DNA from: Xestospongia muta
Taxonomy: Eukaryota; Porifera; Demospongiae; Haplosclerida; Petrosiidae
Assembly (NCBI GenBank): GCA_963693285.1
Contig: OY848928.1
Location: 4,927,827-4,991,826, forward strand
Length of the DNA: 64,000 nucleotides
Direction: 5' to 3'
Shown: positions 8,853 to 20,500 of the stretch, in pieces
Layout of the letters: the number at the start of each line of letters is the position of its first letter
How positions within the stretch are numbered: the stretch's first letter is position 1
Program-made: the position numbers and the translations under genes
Notes under the pieces: generated by a model
The model's input: only the letters and a program-made list of their open reading frames with translations
Told to the model about the DNA's origin: nothing
Databases searched by the model: none

Positions 8853-11800
8853 ATGCAGACTGTCCTACTTATTGTGCTCTGTGTAGTTGGTGCAGTGACA
8901 TCTAACTGTCCTCTACAGACAACAGTTTTTATAAGTTATAATAATACTCTCCTGTCTTTAAGTGAGCTGAAGGTAATTTGTGAACAAGCAACATATGAAA
9001 ATAACACCAATTGTTGTTCTTGTGACAATACTACTCGAGTGTGCGATAACTTAGATTCAGCACTACACAGCATAACATCTCTTCCTTTGAAAACACGCAT
9101 ACAGATCACATTAGGTGATAATGGAGCAATGACCTATTATACTATGACCACATCACCACAATTAAAATCAGAACAAGTTATATTTTATGGCTATGGTGAC
9201 ACTATCATTCAATGTAATGATACAGGGATTGCTTTTACTGAAATAACAAGACTAGAATTGTATCATCTCACATGGCAATCATGTAGCTATAAGTATATTA
9301 AAAACAAATATAGCCCCCTTACTGGAATGGTCATTGAAAACTGTCAAAATGTTCTCATTCATGATGTACATGTCATTGACAGTCCAAATACTGGTTGTTT
9401 CATTAACATTACTAGCCAAGACATCTTTTATAACTACACTATTGAGTATTCATCTTTTGAAAACAATGGACCAGGTAGTGGATTCTCTATAAAATTACAA
9501 GGAAACACTCCAAGTACCTTTATATTTAGAAACACTCTTTTCTATAACAATACAGGTGACTTTGGAGGAGGAGTCACTGCAACAATGCAAAATTTACCCA
9601 CAGGCAATAGTTGTGGAAACCCAATACCAAATATACAATTTATTGATTGTAACTTCACAGAAAACCATGCTAAGTATCATGGGGGTGGAGTCTATCTACT
9701 AGCACAGTCATCATTATACAATGCAACCTTTACTGGCTGTTATATTACTAGTAATACAGCAAATAAATCAGGTGGAGGAGCATACTTAGAAGTTAACGAT
9801 GATGTAGCAACTTGCAATGTTGATGTTCAAATAGGGTTTTACAACTGTTTCTGGATGCTCAACAAAGCTCCGATATCTTCTATAATTTTATTTAAAAGCA
9901 AACAGTTCCTTCAAGCTAGTATTCATTTCTTGAAAAACCTTTGGTTGAATAATTCTGTATTCCGGCAATCCTTTGGTGGAGAAACTTTCTGTCTTTCATA
10001 CTTTAAAGATGTTGTTGTGATTTTTGAAAACAGTAATATTACTTTCAACAATGGATCAGGAATTTGTGTTCAAAGCTCCAAATTAGAAATTAGAGAGACT
10101 GTTTTGTTTGAAAGAAATGCTGGCTTTAAAGGAGGTGGAATTTATTTAAGCGACAATGCCTGGATTTCTCTCTTGCAAATGTCACATGTTATATTCATTG
10201 AGAATATGGCTTTCTATGGGGCAGGAATCTACCAAAGCTCTATTGTCAACTCTACTCTCTGTTTTTTAAAAGTTGACTACACAAACACAAATTACCCTCT
10301 TCCTCGTTTCACATTTAATGACAACAGAGTGCTCATTAATGGACAATCCATTTATTTTGGAGATCCTACACAACAATGTGTGACAGAAATGGACAATGTC
10401 TCAATTACATACATTCCAAAGGAAGCTCCTGTCCAGCAGATAACATCTACAGCAACTACCATTATTTTATCTGATCCAATAATCAATGATCATATAGAAC
10501 TAATACTAGGTCAGTACTTGGTACTCAATGCAACTATCACTGATTTATTTCACAACGTGACAACAGCTCTAATAAATGTCTACATTCTCCCTCAAGGAGA
10601 AAGTATTTTTGGGAACATATCTTATAGACTTTCTGGCTTTACTTCTTTCACAATAGAAAGTGGTATCAACAATCCAAATATTTACATTGAGGGACCAATA
10701 GTTAACACTAAAGACACAAGATATATTCTAAAAATAGCACAGGCTGAACAATCAAAACACTTCCAAAAGACTATCAAACTCACTATAAACAAGTGTCCTT
10801 TTGGCTTTAAACATAGCACTAACAAGTGTATTTGTGCATCTGAAGATTTGTTGTGCAATTTCACATTAGGTAAGGCTTGCATCACTAAAGGTTACTGGCA
10901 TGGTATTGTCAAAGGAAAATACATAACAGTTCCGTGTACTTCAGCCAAATGTAAAAACATAGAAAACTGCATTGATTGTTCAAGTACAGGATACTGTAAA
11001 TTACCACAACAGGAATCAGATCAATGTATTGACAATAGAGCTGGTGTCTTGTGCACTGAATGCTTACCAAATTATTCTTATACATTTGGAGCTATCAACT
11101 GTGTTCCTGTTACAACTTGTGAAAATGGGAAGTTCATTATTATTGTGATTATGATGATTTTGTTCATCCTAATACTTCTCTTCCTACTGTTTGTCCTTCT
11201 TAAACTGGGTAAGCATATTAAAGTGGGATATCTCTTTAGTTTCATCTATTACTTCAGTATTATTAATTACATACTCATACCAAATTATGTTAGTAATGAG
11301 AAGCGTATAATGGTGTCTTTATTTGAAAGTATCACTCAACTTAACCCACATTTCTTGGGTTACATACCAATCTGTCTTGCTCCCAAAAGCACCATCCTTG
11401 AACAGCAAATGATTCTCTATATTGCTCCACTGCTGGTTTCAACCATTGTTTTGAGTATATTGTGTCTGTCTAAATGCTGTCCTCGCTACCTTACTTTCAG
11501 AGACAATACAACTGTTAGAGCCATTTCTCTTCTTGTTTTACTCTCTTTCACAGATCTGGCTGTGGCTAGCTTTAATATATTGAACCCAATAAAGTTTAAA
11601 GGAGTTGAGACAGTCTTTGTCAACATCCAACCAAGTACAGAATACTTTGCTTTAAAGGAACATCTACCCTGGTTTATTTTTAGTGCATTCGTTGAATTTG
11701 GACTGGTTCTACCATTTACGTTCTTCCTTCTTTTTGCACCATTGTTGATACGTTGTTGTAACTTGAATAAAATAAAGCCTTTTCTAGATGAATTCCAAGG

Positions 11801-12518
11801 ATGTTACAAGGACAAATATCGATGGATGGCTGGTTACTATTTCCTCTGTAGACAACTATACTTAGTAGTTTCTATAGCACCTTCATTTACCAATACATCA
11901 ATACAATATGCCTATCAAATCACGTCATTGTTTGTATTTATAATACATGCTGTTCTACAACCTTACAATAGCAAATGGCTGAATGTTGTGGACACCATTC
12001 TCCTTGCTGATCTTCTCTGTATTACTGTTTCATATGGAATCACAGCTAATACAGTGTATGATAATCTCAAATATGGCCACCTACTACAACAAGGTGTAAC
12101 ATATGTATTAATTTTGATACCAGCGTTCTATGCCATAGGTGGTCTTGTCCTAGCTATTGGATATAAGCTACAATCCAAGTATAAAGAAAGAATTCAAAAC
12201 GTCTTCAAATTCAAGACAAGGAAGCGTCCTAACACTCTATGTGAACCATTGATACCAACTTCTACAGACGTGCAAATAACAGACTCTGTTTCTCAGAACA
12301 GACAAGGCTACTGTGATTCTATTCTTGGACTGTTAGACAATGTAACACATGCAGAGCTCATCCCAGTTATACAAAAAAGGGAACAAGCAGTGATTCATGA
12401 AGAGTCTCAAGCTAGTTGTATTATCATTGAGCGTCCACGTCATGTCTCTTACTGTCAGGAATGGCAGGAGAACCTCAATGAAAGTACTGCAGCAGTAGAA
12501 GATGGTAACAACTTGTGA
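8853..12518 (+). CDS. Subfamily A beta-helix/multipass membrane protein A3 (1221 aa)
   Basis: Complete paralog of A2 with the same start (MQTVLLIVLCVV signal peptide), the same order of GGGVTAT, GGGVYLL, GGGAYLE, GGGIYLS and YGAGIYQ repeats, cysteine-rich stalk, multipass region with KPFLDEFQGCYKDKYRW, and a tail of the A1/A2 type (DVQITDSVSQ, YCDSILGLLD, YCQEWQENLNES). It shares the APISSIILFKSKQFLQAS patch with A2, whereas A1 and A4 carry SSVISFKNTQFLQAS, so patches are distributed across copies as a mosaic. Predicted type: cell-surface protein with large glycosylated ectodomain. Confidence 0.88.
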   Translation: MQTVLLIVLCVVGAVTSNCPLQTTVFISYNNTLLSLSELKVICEQATYENNTNCCSCDNTTRVCDNLDSALHSITSLPLKTRIQITLGDNGAMTYYTMTTSPQLKSEQVIFYGYGDTIIQCNDTGIAFTEITRLELYHLTWQSCSYKYIKNKYSPLTGMVIENCQNVLIHDVHVIDSPNTGCFINITSQDIFYNYTIEYSSFENNGPGSGFSIKLQGNTPSTFIFRNTLFYNNTGDFGGGVTATMQNLPTGNSCGNPIPNIQFIDCNFTENHAKYHGGGVYLLAQSSLYNATFTGCYITSNTANKSGGGAYLEVNDDVATCNVDVQIGFYNCFWMLNKAPISSIILFKSKQFLQASIHFLKNLWLNNSVFRQSFGGETFCLSYFKDVVVIFENSNITFNNGSGICVQSSKLEIRETVLFERNAGFKGGGIYLSDNAWISLLQMSHVIFIENMAFYGAGIYQSSIVNSTLCFLKVDYTNTNYPLPRFTFNDNRVLINGQSIYFGDPTQQCVTEMDNVSITYIPKEAPVQQITSTATTIILSDPIINDHIELILGQYLVLNATITDLFHNVTTALINVYILPQGESIFGNISYRLSGFTSFTIESGINNPNIYIEGPIVNTKDTRYILKIAQAEQSKHFQKTIKLTINKCPFGFKHSTNKCICASEDLLCNFTLGKACITKGYWHGIVKGKYITVPCTSAKCKNIENCIDCSSTGYCKLPQQESDQCIDNRAGVLCTECLPNYSYTFGAINCVPVTTCENGKFIIIVIMMILFILILLFLLFVLLKLGKHIKVGYLFSFIYYFSIINYILIPNYVSNEKRIMVSLFESITQLNPHFLGYIPICLAPKSTILEQQMILYIAPLLVSTIVLSILCLSKCCPRYLTFRDNTTVRAISLLVLLSFTDLAVASFNILNPIKFKGVETVFVNIQPSTEYFALKEHLPWFIFSAFVEFGLVLPFTFFLLFAPLLIRCCNLNKIKPFLDEFQGCYKDKYRWMAGYYFLCRQLYLVVSIAPSFTNTSIQYAYQITSLFVFIIHAVLQPYNSKWLNVVDTILLADLLCITVSYGITANTVYDNLKYGHLLQQGVTYVLILIPAFYAIGGLVLAIGYKLQSKYKERIQNVFKFKTRKRPNTLCEPLIPTSTDVQITDSVSQNRQGYCDSILGLLDNVTHAELIPVIQKREQAVIHEESQASCIIIERPRHVSYCQEWQENLNESTAAVEDGNNL

Positions 12519-12786
12519 AAGTACTTGTGCATGTGTGTGTAGTTATTTTCATTAGGGCACACATGTGTGTTTGGATGCATGATGTGTTTTGCTTTTTAGA
12601 ATTAATATTATTTTCTGTGATCCATTGTTGTTTTAAATATTGTTCTATGACACAATTAAAGGTCAAAGATAGTATCTTAAATATAGTGACTGTAAAAATT
12701 TCGACCAAAACAGCCTGACAAAAAAATCCAGCTATATACCTAAATATGGTACCGGTAACAACTGTTCAAAAGGACAAAAAGTCCAA
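12519..12786 (+). other. A3 3' UTR and spacer to relic B
   Basis: ATTAAA occurs near 12655, then the region equivalent to the B promoter. The CArG-like element here has an extra A/T base (CCTAAATATGG, about 12738), unlike the perfect element of the other copies, in keeping with decay. No gene was seen. Confidence 0.4.
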
Positions 12787-12939
12787 ATGACTTCTCTGAC
12801 AGCTTTCACTGGGTTTCTCTCGCTCCTACTGGTTATTACTGAGAGTTCTCTACAAGTAGAAAGTACTCTAATTATCAGTACAGATAGAATTAACACACCT
12901 GGCTGTTTCAATCAAGGAGTTAAACAAAAATATAGATAA
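12787..12939 (+). pseudogene. Relic 5' end of a subfamily B gene (copy 3)
   Basis: The third 50-codon stub begins MTSLTAFTGFLSLLLVITES and ends CFNQGVKQKYR plus stop, with the same breakpoint as copies 1 and 2. It follows the A3 stop by about 268 nt. Confidence 0.75.
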
Positions 12940-12953
12940 ATAGATATAGTTTC

Positions 12954-13067
12954 ATGAGAAGTATTATCTGCAAGAGAATGTGCTATTGCTTTAGTTTGTC
13001 TCTCATCATCATTTCACTGACAACAGTCACATCTATTAGGACAGTTGTTTTGAAAATGCATAGTTAG
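12954..13067 (+). other. Conserved 37-codon ORF after B relic (copy 3)
   Basis: MRSIICKRMCYCFSLSLII... to KMHS and stop, the same as 3127-3240 apart from a few substitutions. No recognised family; it may be non-coding DNA carried along with the cassette. Confidence 0.3.
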
Positions 13068-13667
13068 CAACTATAATGTTTGAAACAATATGTCCATGCA
13101 CAATGCATATATGGATATTACTAATATGACTACTCCTCCATAACCAACAGTTTATACAAATCATAGTGATATTATATCACATGTTCTGAGTGAGCTAGTG
13201 TTGCACATACAGAGAATTGACAAACAATACCAACTGCTAAGGTTACAGAAATGATAATTTGAGTTAACCCTACACTACGCAGTGTCTTTGAAAAACCCAT
13301 ATAGATCCCTGTTAAGATGGATTGGTTATTTCAACCAAGTTACAGTCACTTAGGTTGTGTATTCATGTCTACAAAATATATTAAAGTATTAACAATGTAC
13401 ACTGTTTTGATTACTAATTACTATGGAATTGCAGGATTCATTTACTTCAGCAAATGAGTTCTCAAAAAGGATACATGTTGTGCCAAATTGAGCAATCTTA
13501 ATCTAATTCATAGTTAAGTTATGCTAATTTGGAGTAGCTTGAGGTGCACAGCTGGTAAAAAGAACAAGGTAAGTTTTAGTTCTTCTCCTAAGAGTATATT
13601 AACACTAAATTATATAGTTAATTGTTAACACATACAAGCTTATATCCAATCTTTTGTATAGAGTTAG
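13068..13667 (+). promoter_or_regulatory. Spacer, promoter region and 5' UTR intron of A4
   Basis: The spacer matches the one before A2. It ends in the leader exon ...AAGAACAAG, donor GTAAGT at 13569 and acceptor TTAG at 13664-13667 (99-nt intron). No protein gene was seen. Confidence 0.5.
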
Positions 13668-13668
13668 A

Positions 13669-16600
13669 ATGCAGACTGTCCTACTTATTGTGCTCTGTGT
13701 AGTTGGTGCAGTGACATCTAACTGTCCTCTACAGCCAACAGTTTATATAAGTTATAATGATACTATCATGTCTTTGAATGAGCTGAAGGTAATTTGTGAA
13801 CAAACAACATATGAAAATAACACCAATTGTTGTTCTTGTGACAATAATACTCGAGTGTGCAATAATTTAGAATCAGCACTACACCATGTAACATCTCTTC
13901 CTTTGGAAACATCCATACAGATCACATTAGGTGATAACGGAACAATAACCTATACTATGACCTCCTTACCACAATTAAAATCAAAACACGTTATATTTTA
14001 TGGCTATGGTGACACTATCATTCAATGTATCGATACAGGGATTGCTTTTATTGGAATAAGAAGACTAGAATTGTATCATCTCACATGGCAATCATGTGGC
14101 TATATATATATTGAAAACAAATATAGTCCCTTTAGTGGAATAGTAATTGCAAACTGTCAAAGTATTCTCCTTCATGATGTACATGTCATTGACAGTCCAA
14201 ATACTGGTTGTTTCATTGACATCACTAGACAAGACACATTTTATAACTACACTATTGAGTATTCATCTTTTGAAAACAATGGACCAGGTAGTGGACTCTC
14301 TATACAATTACAAGAAAACACTCCAAGTACCTTTATATTTAGAAACACTCTTTTCTATAACAATACAGGTGACTTTGGAGGAGGAGTCACTGTAACGACG
14401 CAGAATTTGCCAACAAGCAATGGTTGTGGAAACCTAATACCAAATATACAATTTATTGATTGTAACTTCACAGAAAACAATGCTAAGTATCATGGGGGTG
14501 GAGTCTATCTACTAGCACAGTCGTCATTATACAATGCAACCTTTACTGGCTGTTATATTACTAGCAATACAGCAAGTAGATCAGGTGGAGGAGCATACTT
14601 TGAAATTAATGATGATGTAGCAACTTGCAATGTTGATGTTCAAATAGGGTTTTACAACTGTTTCTGGATGCTCAACAAAGCTCCGATATCTTCTGTAATC
14701 TCTTTTAAAAACACACAGTTCCTTCAAGCTAGTGTTCATTTCTTGAAAAACCTTTGGTTGAATAATTCTGTATTCCGGCAATCCTTTGGTGGAGAAACTT
14801 TCTGTCTTTCGTACTTTGAAGATGTTGTTGTGATTTTTGAAAACAGTAATATTACTTTCAACAATGGATCAGGAATTTGTGTTCAAAGCTCCAAATTAGA
14901 AATTAGAGAGACTATTTTGTTTGAAAGAAATGCTGGCTTTAAAGGAGGTGGAATTTATTTAAGTGACAATGCCTGGATTTCTCTCTTGCAAATGTCACAT
15001 GTTATATTCACTGAGAATATGGCTGTTTATGGGGCAGGAATCTACCAAAGCTCTATTGTCAACTCTACTCTCTGTTTTTTAGAAGTTGACTACACAAACA
15101 CAAATTACCCTCTTCCTCGTTTCACATTTCATGACAACAGAGTGCTCATTAGTGGACAATCCATTTATTTTGGAGATCCTACCCAACAATGTGTGACAGA
15201 AATGGACAATGTCTCAATTACATACAGTCCAAAGGACGCTCCTGTCCAGGAGATAACATCTACAGCAACTACTATTATTTTCTCTGATCCAATTATCAAT
15301 GATCATATAGAACTGATACTAGGTCAGTACTTGGTACTCAATGCAACTATCACTGATTTATTTCACAACGCGACAACAGCTCTAATAAATGTTTTCATTC
15401 TCCCTCAAGGAGAAAGTATTTTTGGGAACACATCTTACACACTTTCTGGCTTTACTTCTTTCACAATAGAAAGTGGTATCAACAATCCAAATATTTACAT
15501 TGAGGGACCAATAGTTAATACTAAAGACACAAAATATGTTCTAAAAATAGCACAGGCTGAACAATCAAATGACTTTCAAAAGACTATCAAAGTCACTATA
15601 AACAGCTGTCCTTTAGGTTTTAAACATAGCACTAACAAGTGTATTTGTGCATCTGAAGATTTGATGTGCAATTTCACATCTGGTAAGGCTTGTATCACTA
15701 AAAGTTACTGGCATGGTATTGTCAAAGGAAAGCAAATAACAGTTCCGTGTACTTCAGCCAAATGTCAAAACATAGAAAACTGCATTGATTGTTCTAGTAC
15801 TGGATACTGTAAATTACCACAACAGGAATCAGATCAATGTTTCGACAATAGAGCTGGTGTCTTGTGCACTGAATGCTTACCAAATTATTCTTATACATTT
15901 GGAGCTATCAACTGTGTTCCTGTTACAACTTGTGAAAATGGGAAGTTCATTATTATTGTGATTGTGATGATTTTGTTCATCCTAATACTTCTCCTCCTAC
16001 TATTTGTCCTTCTTAAACTGGGTAAGCATATTAAAGTGGGATATCTCTTTAGTTTCATCTATTACTTCAGTATTATTAATTTCATACTCATACCAAATTA
16101 TGTTAGTAATGAGAAGCGTATAATGGTGTCTTTATTTGAAAGTATCACTCAACTTAACCCACATTTCTTGGGTTACATACCAATCTGTCTTGCTCCCAAA
16201 AGCACCATCCTTGAACAGCAAATGATTCTCTATGTTGGTCCACTGTTGGTTTCAACCATTGTTTTGAGTATATTGTGTCTGTCTAAATGCTGTCCTCGCT
16301 ACCTTACTTTCAGAGACAATACAACTGTTAGAGCCATTTCTCTTCTTGTTTTACTCTCTTTCACAGATCTGGCTGTGGCTAGCTTTAATATATTGAACCC
16401 AATAAAGTTTAAAGGAGTTGAGACAGTCTTTGTCAACATCCAACCAAGTACAGAATACTTTGCTTTAAAGGAACATCTACCCTGGTTTATTTTTAGTGCA
16501 TTCATTGAATTTGGACTGGTTCTACCATTTACGTTCTTCCTCCTTTTAGCACCATTGCTGATACGTTGTTGTAACTTGAATAAAATAAAGCCTTTTCTAG

Positions 16601-17331
16601 ATGAATTCCAAGGATGTTACAAGGACAAATATCGATGGATGGCTGGTTACTATTTCCTGTGTAGACAACTATACTTAGTAGCTTCAATAGCACCTTCATC
16701 TACCAATACATCACTACAATATGCCTATCAAATCACGTCATTGTTTGTATTTATAATACATGCTGTTCTACAACCTTACAATAGCAAATGGCTGAATGTT
16801 GTGGACACCATTCTCCTTGCTGATCTTCTCTGTATTACTGTTTCATATGGAATCACGGCTAATACAGTGTATGATAATCTCAAATATGGCCACCAACTAC
16901 AACAAGGTGTAACATACGTATTAATTTTGATACCAGTGTTCTATGCACTAGGTGGTCTTATCCTAGCTATTGGATATGAGCTACCATCCAAGTATAAAGA
17001 AAGAATTCAAAAGATCTTTAAATTCAAGACAAGGAAGTTTGCCAATACTCTACTTGAACCATTGGTACCAACTTCTACAGGTGTGCAAACACTGAATGTA
17101 TGCTTAGAGGAGGAACAGGGCTTTCGTGAGCCTATTCTTGGGCTGTTAGACAGCTATACACCTGAAGAACCCAGCCCAGTTATACAGCATAGGGAACAAG
17201 CACTGTTTCATCGAGAGTCTCTAGCTGGGAGTACTATCATTGAGCGTCCCCGTCGTGTCTCTTACTGTCAGGAATGGCAGGAGAATCTCAATGAAAGTAC
17301 TGCAGCAGAAGAAGATGGTAACAAATTGTGA
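13669..17331 (+). CDS. Subfamily A beta-helix/multipass membrane protein A4 with alternative tail (1220 aa)
   Basis: Start ATG at 13669 gives the shared signal peptide. Ectodomain repeats, cysteine-rich stalk, multipass core and KPFLDEFQGCYKDKYRW are as in A2. The tail differs: after the shared PTSTGVQ the sequence becomes TLNVCLEEEQGFREPILGLL instead of the ITDSISQNRQGYRDSILGLL type, before both converge again on YCQEWQENLNES. Its 3' UTR also differs from A1-A3 and matches the orphan tail at 7994-8353, so tail and UTR moved together. From 15428 onward it is copied almost unchanged at 23268-25171. It is followed after 262 nt by intact B1. Confidence 0.88.
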   Translation: MQTVLLIVLCVVGAVTSNCPLQPTVYISYNDTIMSLNELKVICEQTTYENNTNCCSCDNNTRVCNNLESALHHVTSLPLETSIQITLGDNGTITYTMTSLPQLKSKHVIFYGYGDTIIQCIDTGIAFIGIRRLELYHLTWQSCGYIYIENKYSPFSGIVIANCQSILLHDVHVIDSPNTGCFIDITRQDTFYNYTIEYSSFENNGPGSGLSIQLQENTPSTFIFRNTLFYNNTGDFGGGVTVTTQNLPTSNGCGNLIPNIQFIDCNFTENNAKYHGGGVYLLAQSSLYNATFTGCYITSNTASRSGGGAYFEINDDVATCNVDVQIGFYNCFWMLNKAPISSVISFKNTQFLQASVHFLKNLWLNNSVFRQSFGGETFCLSYFEDVVVIFENSNITFNNGSGICVQSSKLEIRETILFERNAGFKGGGIYLSDNAWISLLQMSHVIFTENMAVYGAGIYQSSIVNSTLCFLEVDYTNTNYPLPRFTFHDNRVLISGQSIYFGDPTQQCVTEMDNVSITYSPKDAPVQEITSTATTIIFSDPIINDHIELILGQYLVLNATITDLFHNATTALINVFILPQGESIFGNTSYTLSGFTSFTIESGINNPNIYIEGPIVNTKDTKYVLKIAQAEQSNDFQKTIKVTINSCPLGFKHSTNKCICASEDLMCNFTSGKACITKSYWHGIVKGKQITVPCTSAKCQNIENCIDCSSTGYCKLPQQESDQCFDNRAGVLCTECLPNYSYTFGAINCVPVTTCENGKFIIIVIVMILFILILLLLLFVLLKLGKHIKVGYLFSFIYYFSIINFILIPNYVSNEKRIMVSLFESITQLNPHFLGYIPICLAPKSTILEQQMILYVGPLLVSTIVLSILCLSKCCPRYLTFRDNTTVRAISLLVLLSFTDLAVASFNILNPIKFKGVETVFVNIQPSTEYFALKEHLPWFIFSAFIEFGLVLPFTFFLLLAPLLIRCCNLNKIKPFLDEFQGCYKDKYRWMAGYYFLCRQLYLVASIAPSSTNTSLQYAYQITSLFVFIIHAVLQPYNSKWLNVVDTILLADLLCITVSYGITANTVYDNLKYGHQLQQGVTYVLILIPVFYALGGLILAIGYELPSKYKERIQKIFKFKTRKFANTLLEPLVPTSTGVQTLNVCLEEEQGFREPILGLLDSYTPEEPSPVIQHREQALFHRESLAGSTIIERPRRVSYCQEWQENLNESTAAEEDGNKL

Positions 17332-17337
17332 AAGAAA

Positions 17338-17368
17338 ATATGTGTGTGCATGTGTGTGTGTGTGTGTG
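17338..17368 (+). repeat. (GT)n tract in A4 3' UTR
   Basis: A GT-rich microsatellite directly after the stop codon, repeated at about 25178-25208 in the duplicated unit. ATTAAA follows at about 17469. Confidence 0.6.
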
Positions 17369-17552
17369 TAGATGTGTTCATTAGTGTGTACATGAGTGTT
17401 TGGATATTGTATTTTGCTTTTTAGAATTAATGCTATTTTCTGTGATCCCTTGTTTGTTCTTTGACACAATTAAAAGTCAAAGATAGTATCTTAAATATAG
17501 TGACTGTAAAAACTTCAATCAAAACAGTCTGACAAAATAATACAACCATATG

Positions 17553-17562
17553 CCAAATATGG
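17553..17562 (+). promoter_or_regulatory. CArG-like box before B1
   Basis: CCAAATATGG lies 31 nt before the B1 ATG. It is conserved at B2 (25393-25402) and in relics 1 and 2; B3 and the chimera carry the variant CCATATATGG at a similar place. Its closeness to the start codon suggests a core-promoter role. Confidence 0.4.
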
Positions 17563-17593
17563 TAACAATTGTTTAAAGGACCAAAAGATCCAA

Positions 17594-20500
17594 ATGGCTA
17601 CTTTGACAGCCATCACTGGAGTTGTTTTGCTCTTACTGGCTATTAATGAGAGTACTCTACAAGAGAAGTGTATTACAGTTATCAGTATAGATGGGACTAA
17701 CACACCTGACTGTTTCAATCAAGGAGTTACACATCCTGGATGTAATACTCTCAAGTATCTTTTAGAGTCTAAAGATTGGCTGAGTAAGTTAACTCAAAAA
17801 TGTACAATATTAGTTAAAAATAACCAGCAGTTAATAAATGAAGGTATACAAGGTGTGTTCATTAATACAAGTCATGTAATTTTAAACATTACTGGAGTTA
17901 ATAATCCGATCATCAACTGCAGTAATTCTTCAGGTGTTAGTTTCACAAATAGTTCACAAACAGTGTCTATTATATGGGAGAGTATTGACTTTCAAGGATG
18001 TGGTGTTAATGACAGTGGCAGTTTAAAGTTTAGAGAACTCAAAGCAATCAATATTGTGAACAGCAAGTTTTCTGAGTCTGAAGGAATAATGGTTCAATCT
18101 GTAGCTAGTGTGACTATCACTGGATGCCATTTTGTGTCTTCTTATGTACCAGTTATTGATATAGATCTGAGCATACTAGCTAAACATTTCACAGGAACAG
18201 TGTTTAATAATACTATTAAAGAAATATCCAGTTTCCATGACAATGTTATAAATGTTAACATTGCCCCTGAATATAAGTATGTATTTCACATGACATTTGA
18301 CACAAACATTTTCTATTCAATCAACTACATTTATGAAAGCATAATAGCATTTTCAAGTCACTCTTATCAAATCAAAGAAATCAATCTGATTATTAATGGA
18401 TGCTTTTTCACATTTAATAAGGCTCCCAGACAGATATCTATAAACATAACAAATTCTTCCAGTACAAAAGTGAGAGTATTAGTCAACGATTCCCAATTTA
18501 TTGGGAATTATGTAATGACAAATACATTATTACTTCAAAACACACAAGAACAAACTGGTTTGATTGTTATATACATAACAGGTACAGGAAACAAGTACAA
18601 TACTTTCAAATACAGTCATAACACATTCCAAGGTAACCAAAGAGGATCACTTATGAATGTTATAGACTATACTGGTAGTTATCACACTATGTCATACACA
18701 AAGATACTAGAGAATTCTGTGCCGACAAAACTCATTAAATTTGAAGGTGTTAATGACAACAAACTTCCTCTAATAATACAATCAATCACATTGTCTATAA
18801 ACGTCATCATGTATGATTGGACATATGCTAATGATATAACAGGGATTTTATATATCACAAATACATCTGTTGTGATGATTGATAGTGACTTCTCTTTAAA
18901 CTTTGGATCAGCTTTAACTTTATTACAATCAACAATTGATTTTCAAGGAAATGTCTCATTTCAACAAAATACAGGAATCCAAGGAGGAGCATTACACATT
19001 AATTATAACAGCTCAATTGTGACAACTAAACTAGCATATATTAACATCACAAATAACACTGCTCAGTATGGAGGTGCTATTTATATTGGAAACAATAATG
19101 ATCCTTGTATATTGGACAACAAGAGGAATATCACAATTTCTTTTATTGGAAATGATGCAACAGCATTAGGTCCTTCAATATACTCAGTGGCTCCACATTG
19201 TCATTGTAATTACTCCACTGACCACATCTACTTTGATCAAGAACCTCATATTGTATCTTCTCCAACTAATATATCAACACATCGCAATAAGATAAGTGTC
19301 TTTCCTGGAGAAAACATAGCCTTTAATGTAACCTCTACTGACTGTTCAGGTGTAAGTTCATCTTGTCTGGCATCTATTTCATTAGTATGCAAAGACCCTC
19401 TCGACTGTCAAAAGATGAACAAACCACAGATAATCAACCCATCTATTTTCTTCATTGCAACTGGAAAAGTTGATACTGGTATAAAGTTTCTTACAAACTC
19501 TAATCCAACGACCAAAGACTATGAGAATCTTACTTTAAATTTAATAATAAACTGTATTGATGGATCACAATATAAGAATCCACAATTTCAGCTAAATGTT
19601 CTTGGTTGTCCTCAAGGATTGGTCTATAGTAATATTACAAAGCAGTGTCAATGTACTCAAGTAACAGATGACAGCAATTTTGCTTGCAATGATGTTAAAG
19701 GAATGGCATGTATACGCAAAGGTTATTGGTATGGAACAGTCGGAAATGATAGTATCTACGTGATTGCTCAATGTACTACTTCTCAATGCAATATTAACAT
19801 TAATGATCCTTGTCCTAATGATGTCGTTAACAGTGTGGAAAATAAGGATTTTGTTTTGCTAAGTAAAGTAGGACATGATCAGTGTATCAATGGGCATACA
19901 GGTATTATGTGTATCGAATGTAAACCCAATACATCTGCTACCCTAAACAATATCAGATGTATTCAATATAACCCTGCTCATCCCTACATCCTTCTTTTAA
20001 TGATTATTAGTTGGCCATTACTAGTTGGAATTGTTATAATACTCGTTGTGCAGTTCAAACAACATTGTTTATCCAGCTATCTGTATGGTCCACTTTTCTT
20101 TCTAGCAGTAGCAGTTCAAATTCCATTGAGCCAGAATACATACCTATCCAATGTTTTAATCTTCTTTGAATCTACCATGATCCTGGGATTACAAATGCTT
20201 GGAACTGCTCCTTTGTGCTTTTTCCAAATTGGTCCAATTTGGCTCTACAGTCTTAATTACATTGCACCTATTATAATAGTTATTGTACTTGTCATGACAT
20301 TCTGTAGTGGACATTGCTATCCTCGAATATTCTTGAAAATTCAAAGATCACCAGTTCCAGCTATGTGTCTTCTGATTCTACTCTCGTTTTGGTCTTTGTC
20401 ACAAGTTTGTATTAAAGTTATCGTTCCAGTGTCACTTACAGGTGTTAGTCCAAGAGTAGCTATACAACCCACACTACCTTATCTTCATGGAGAACATGTA

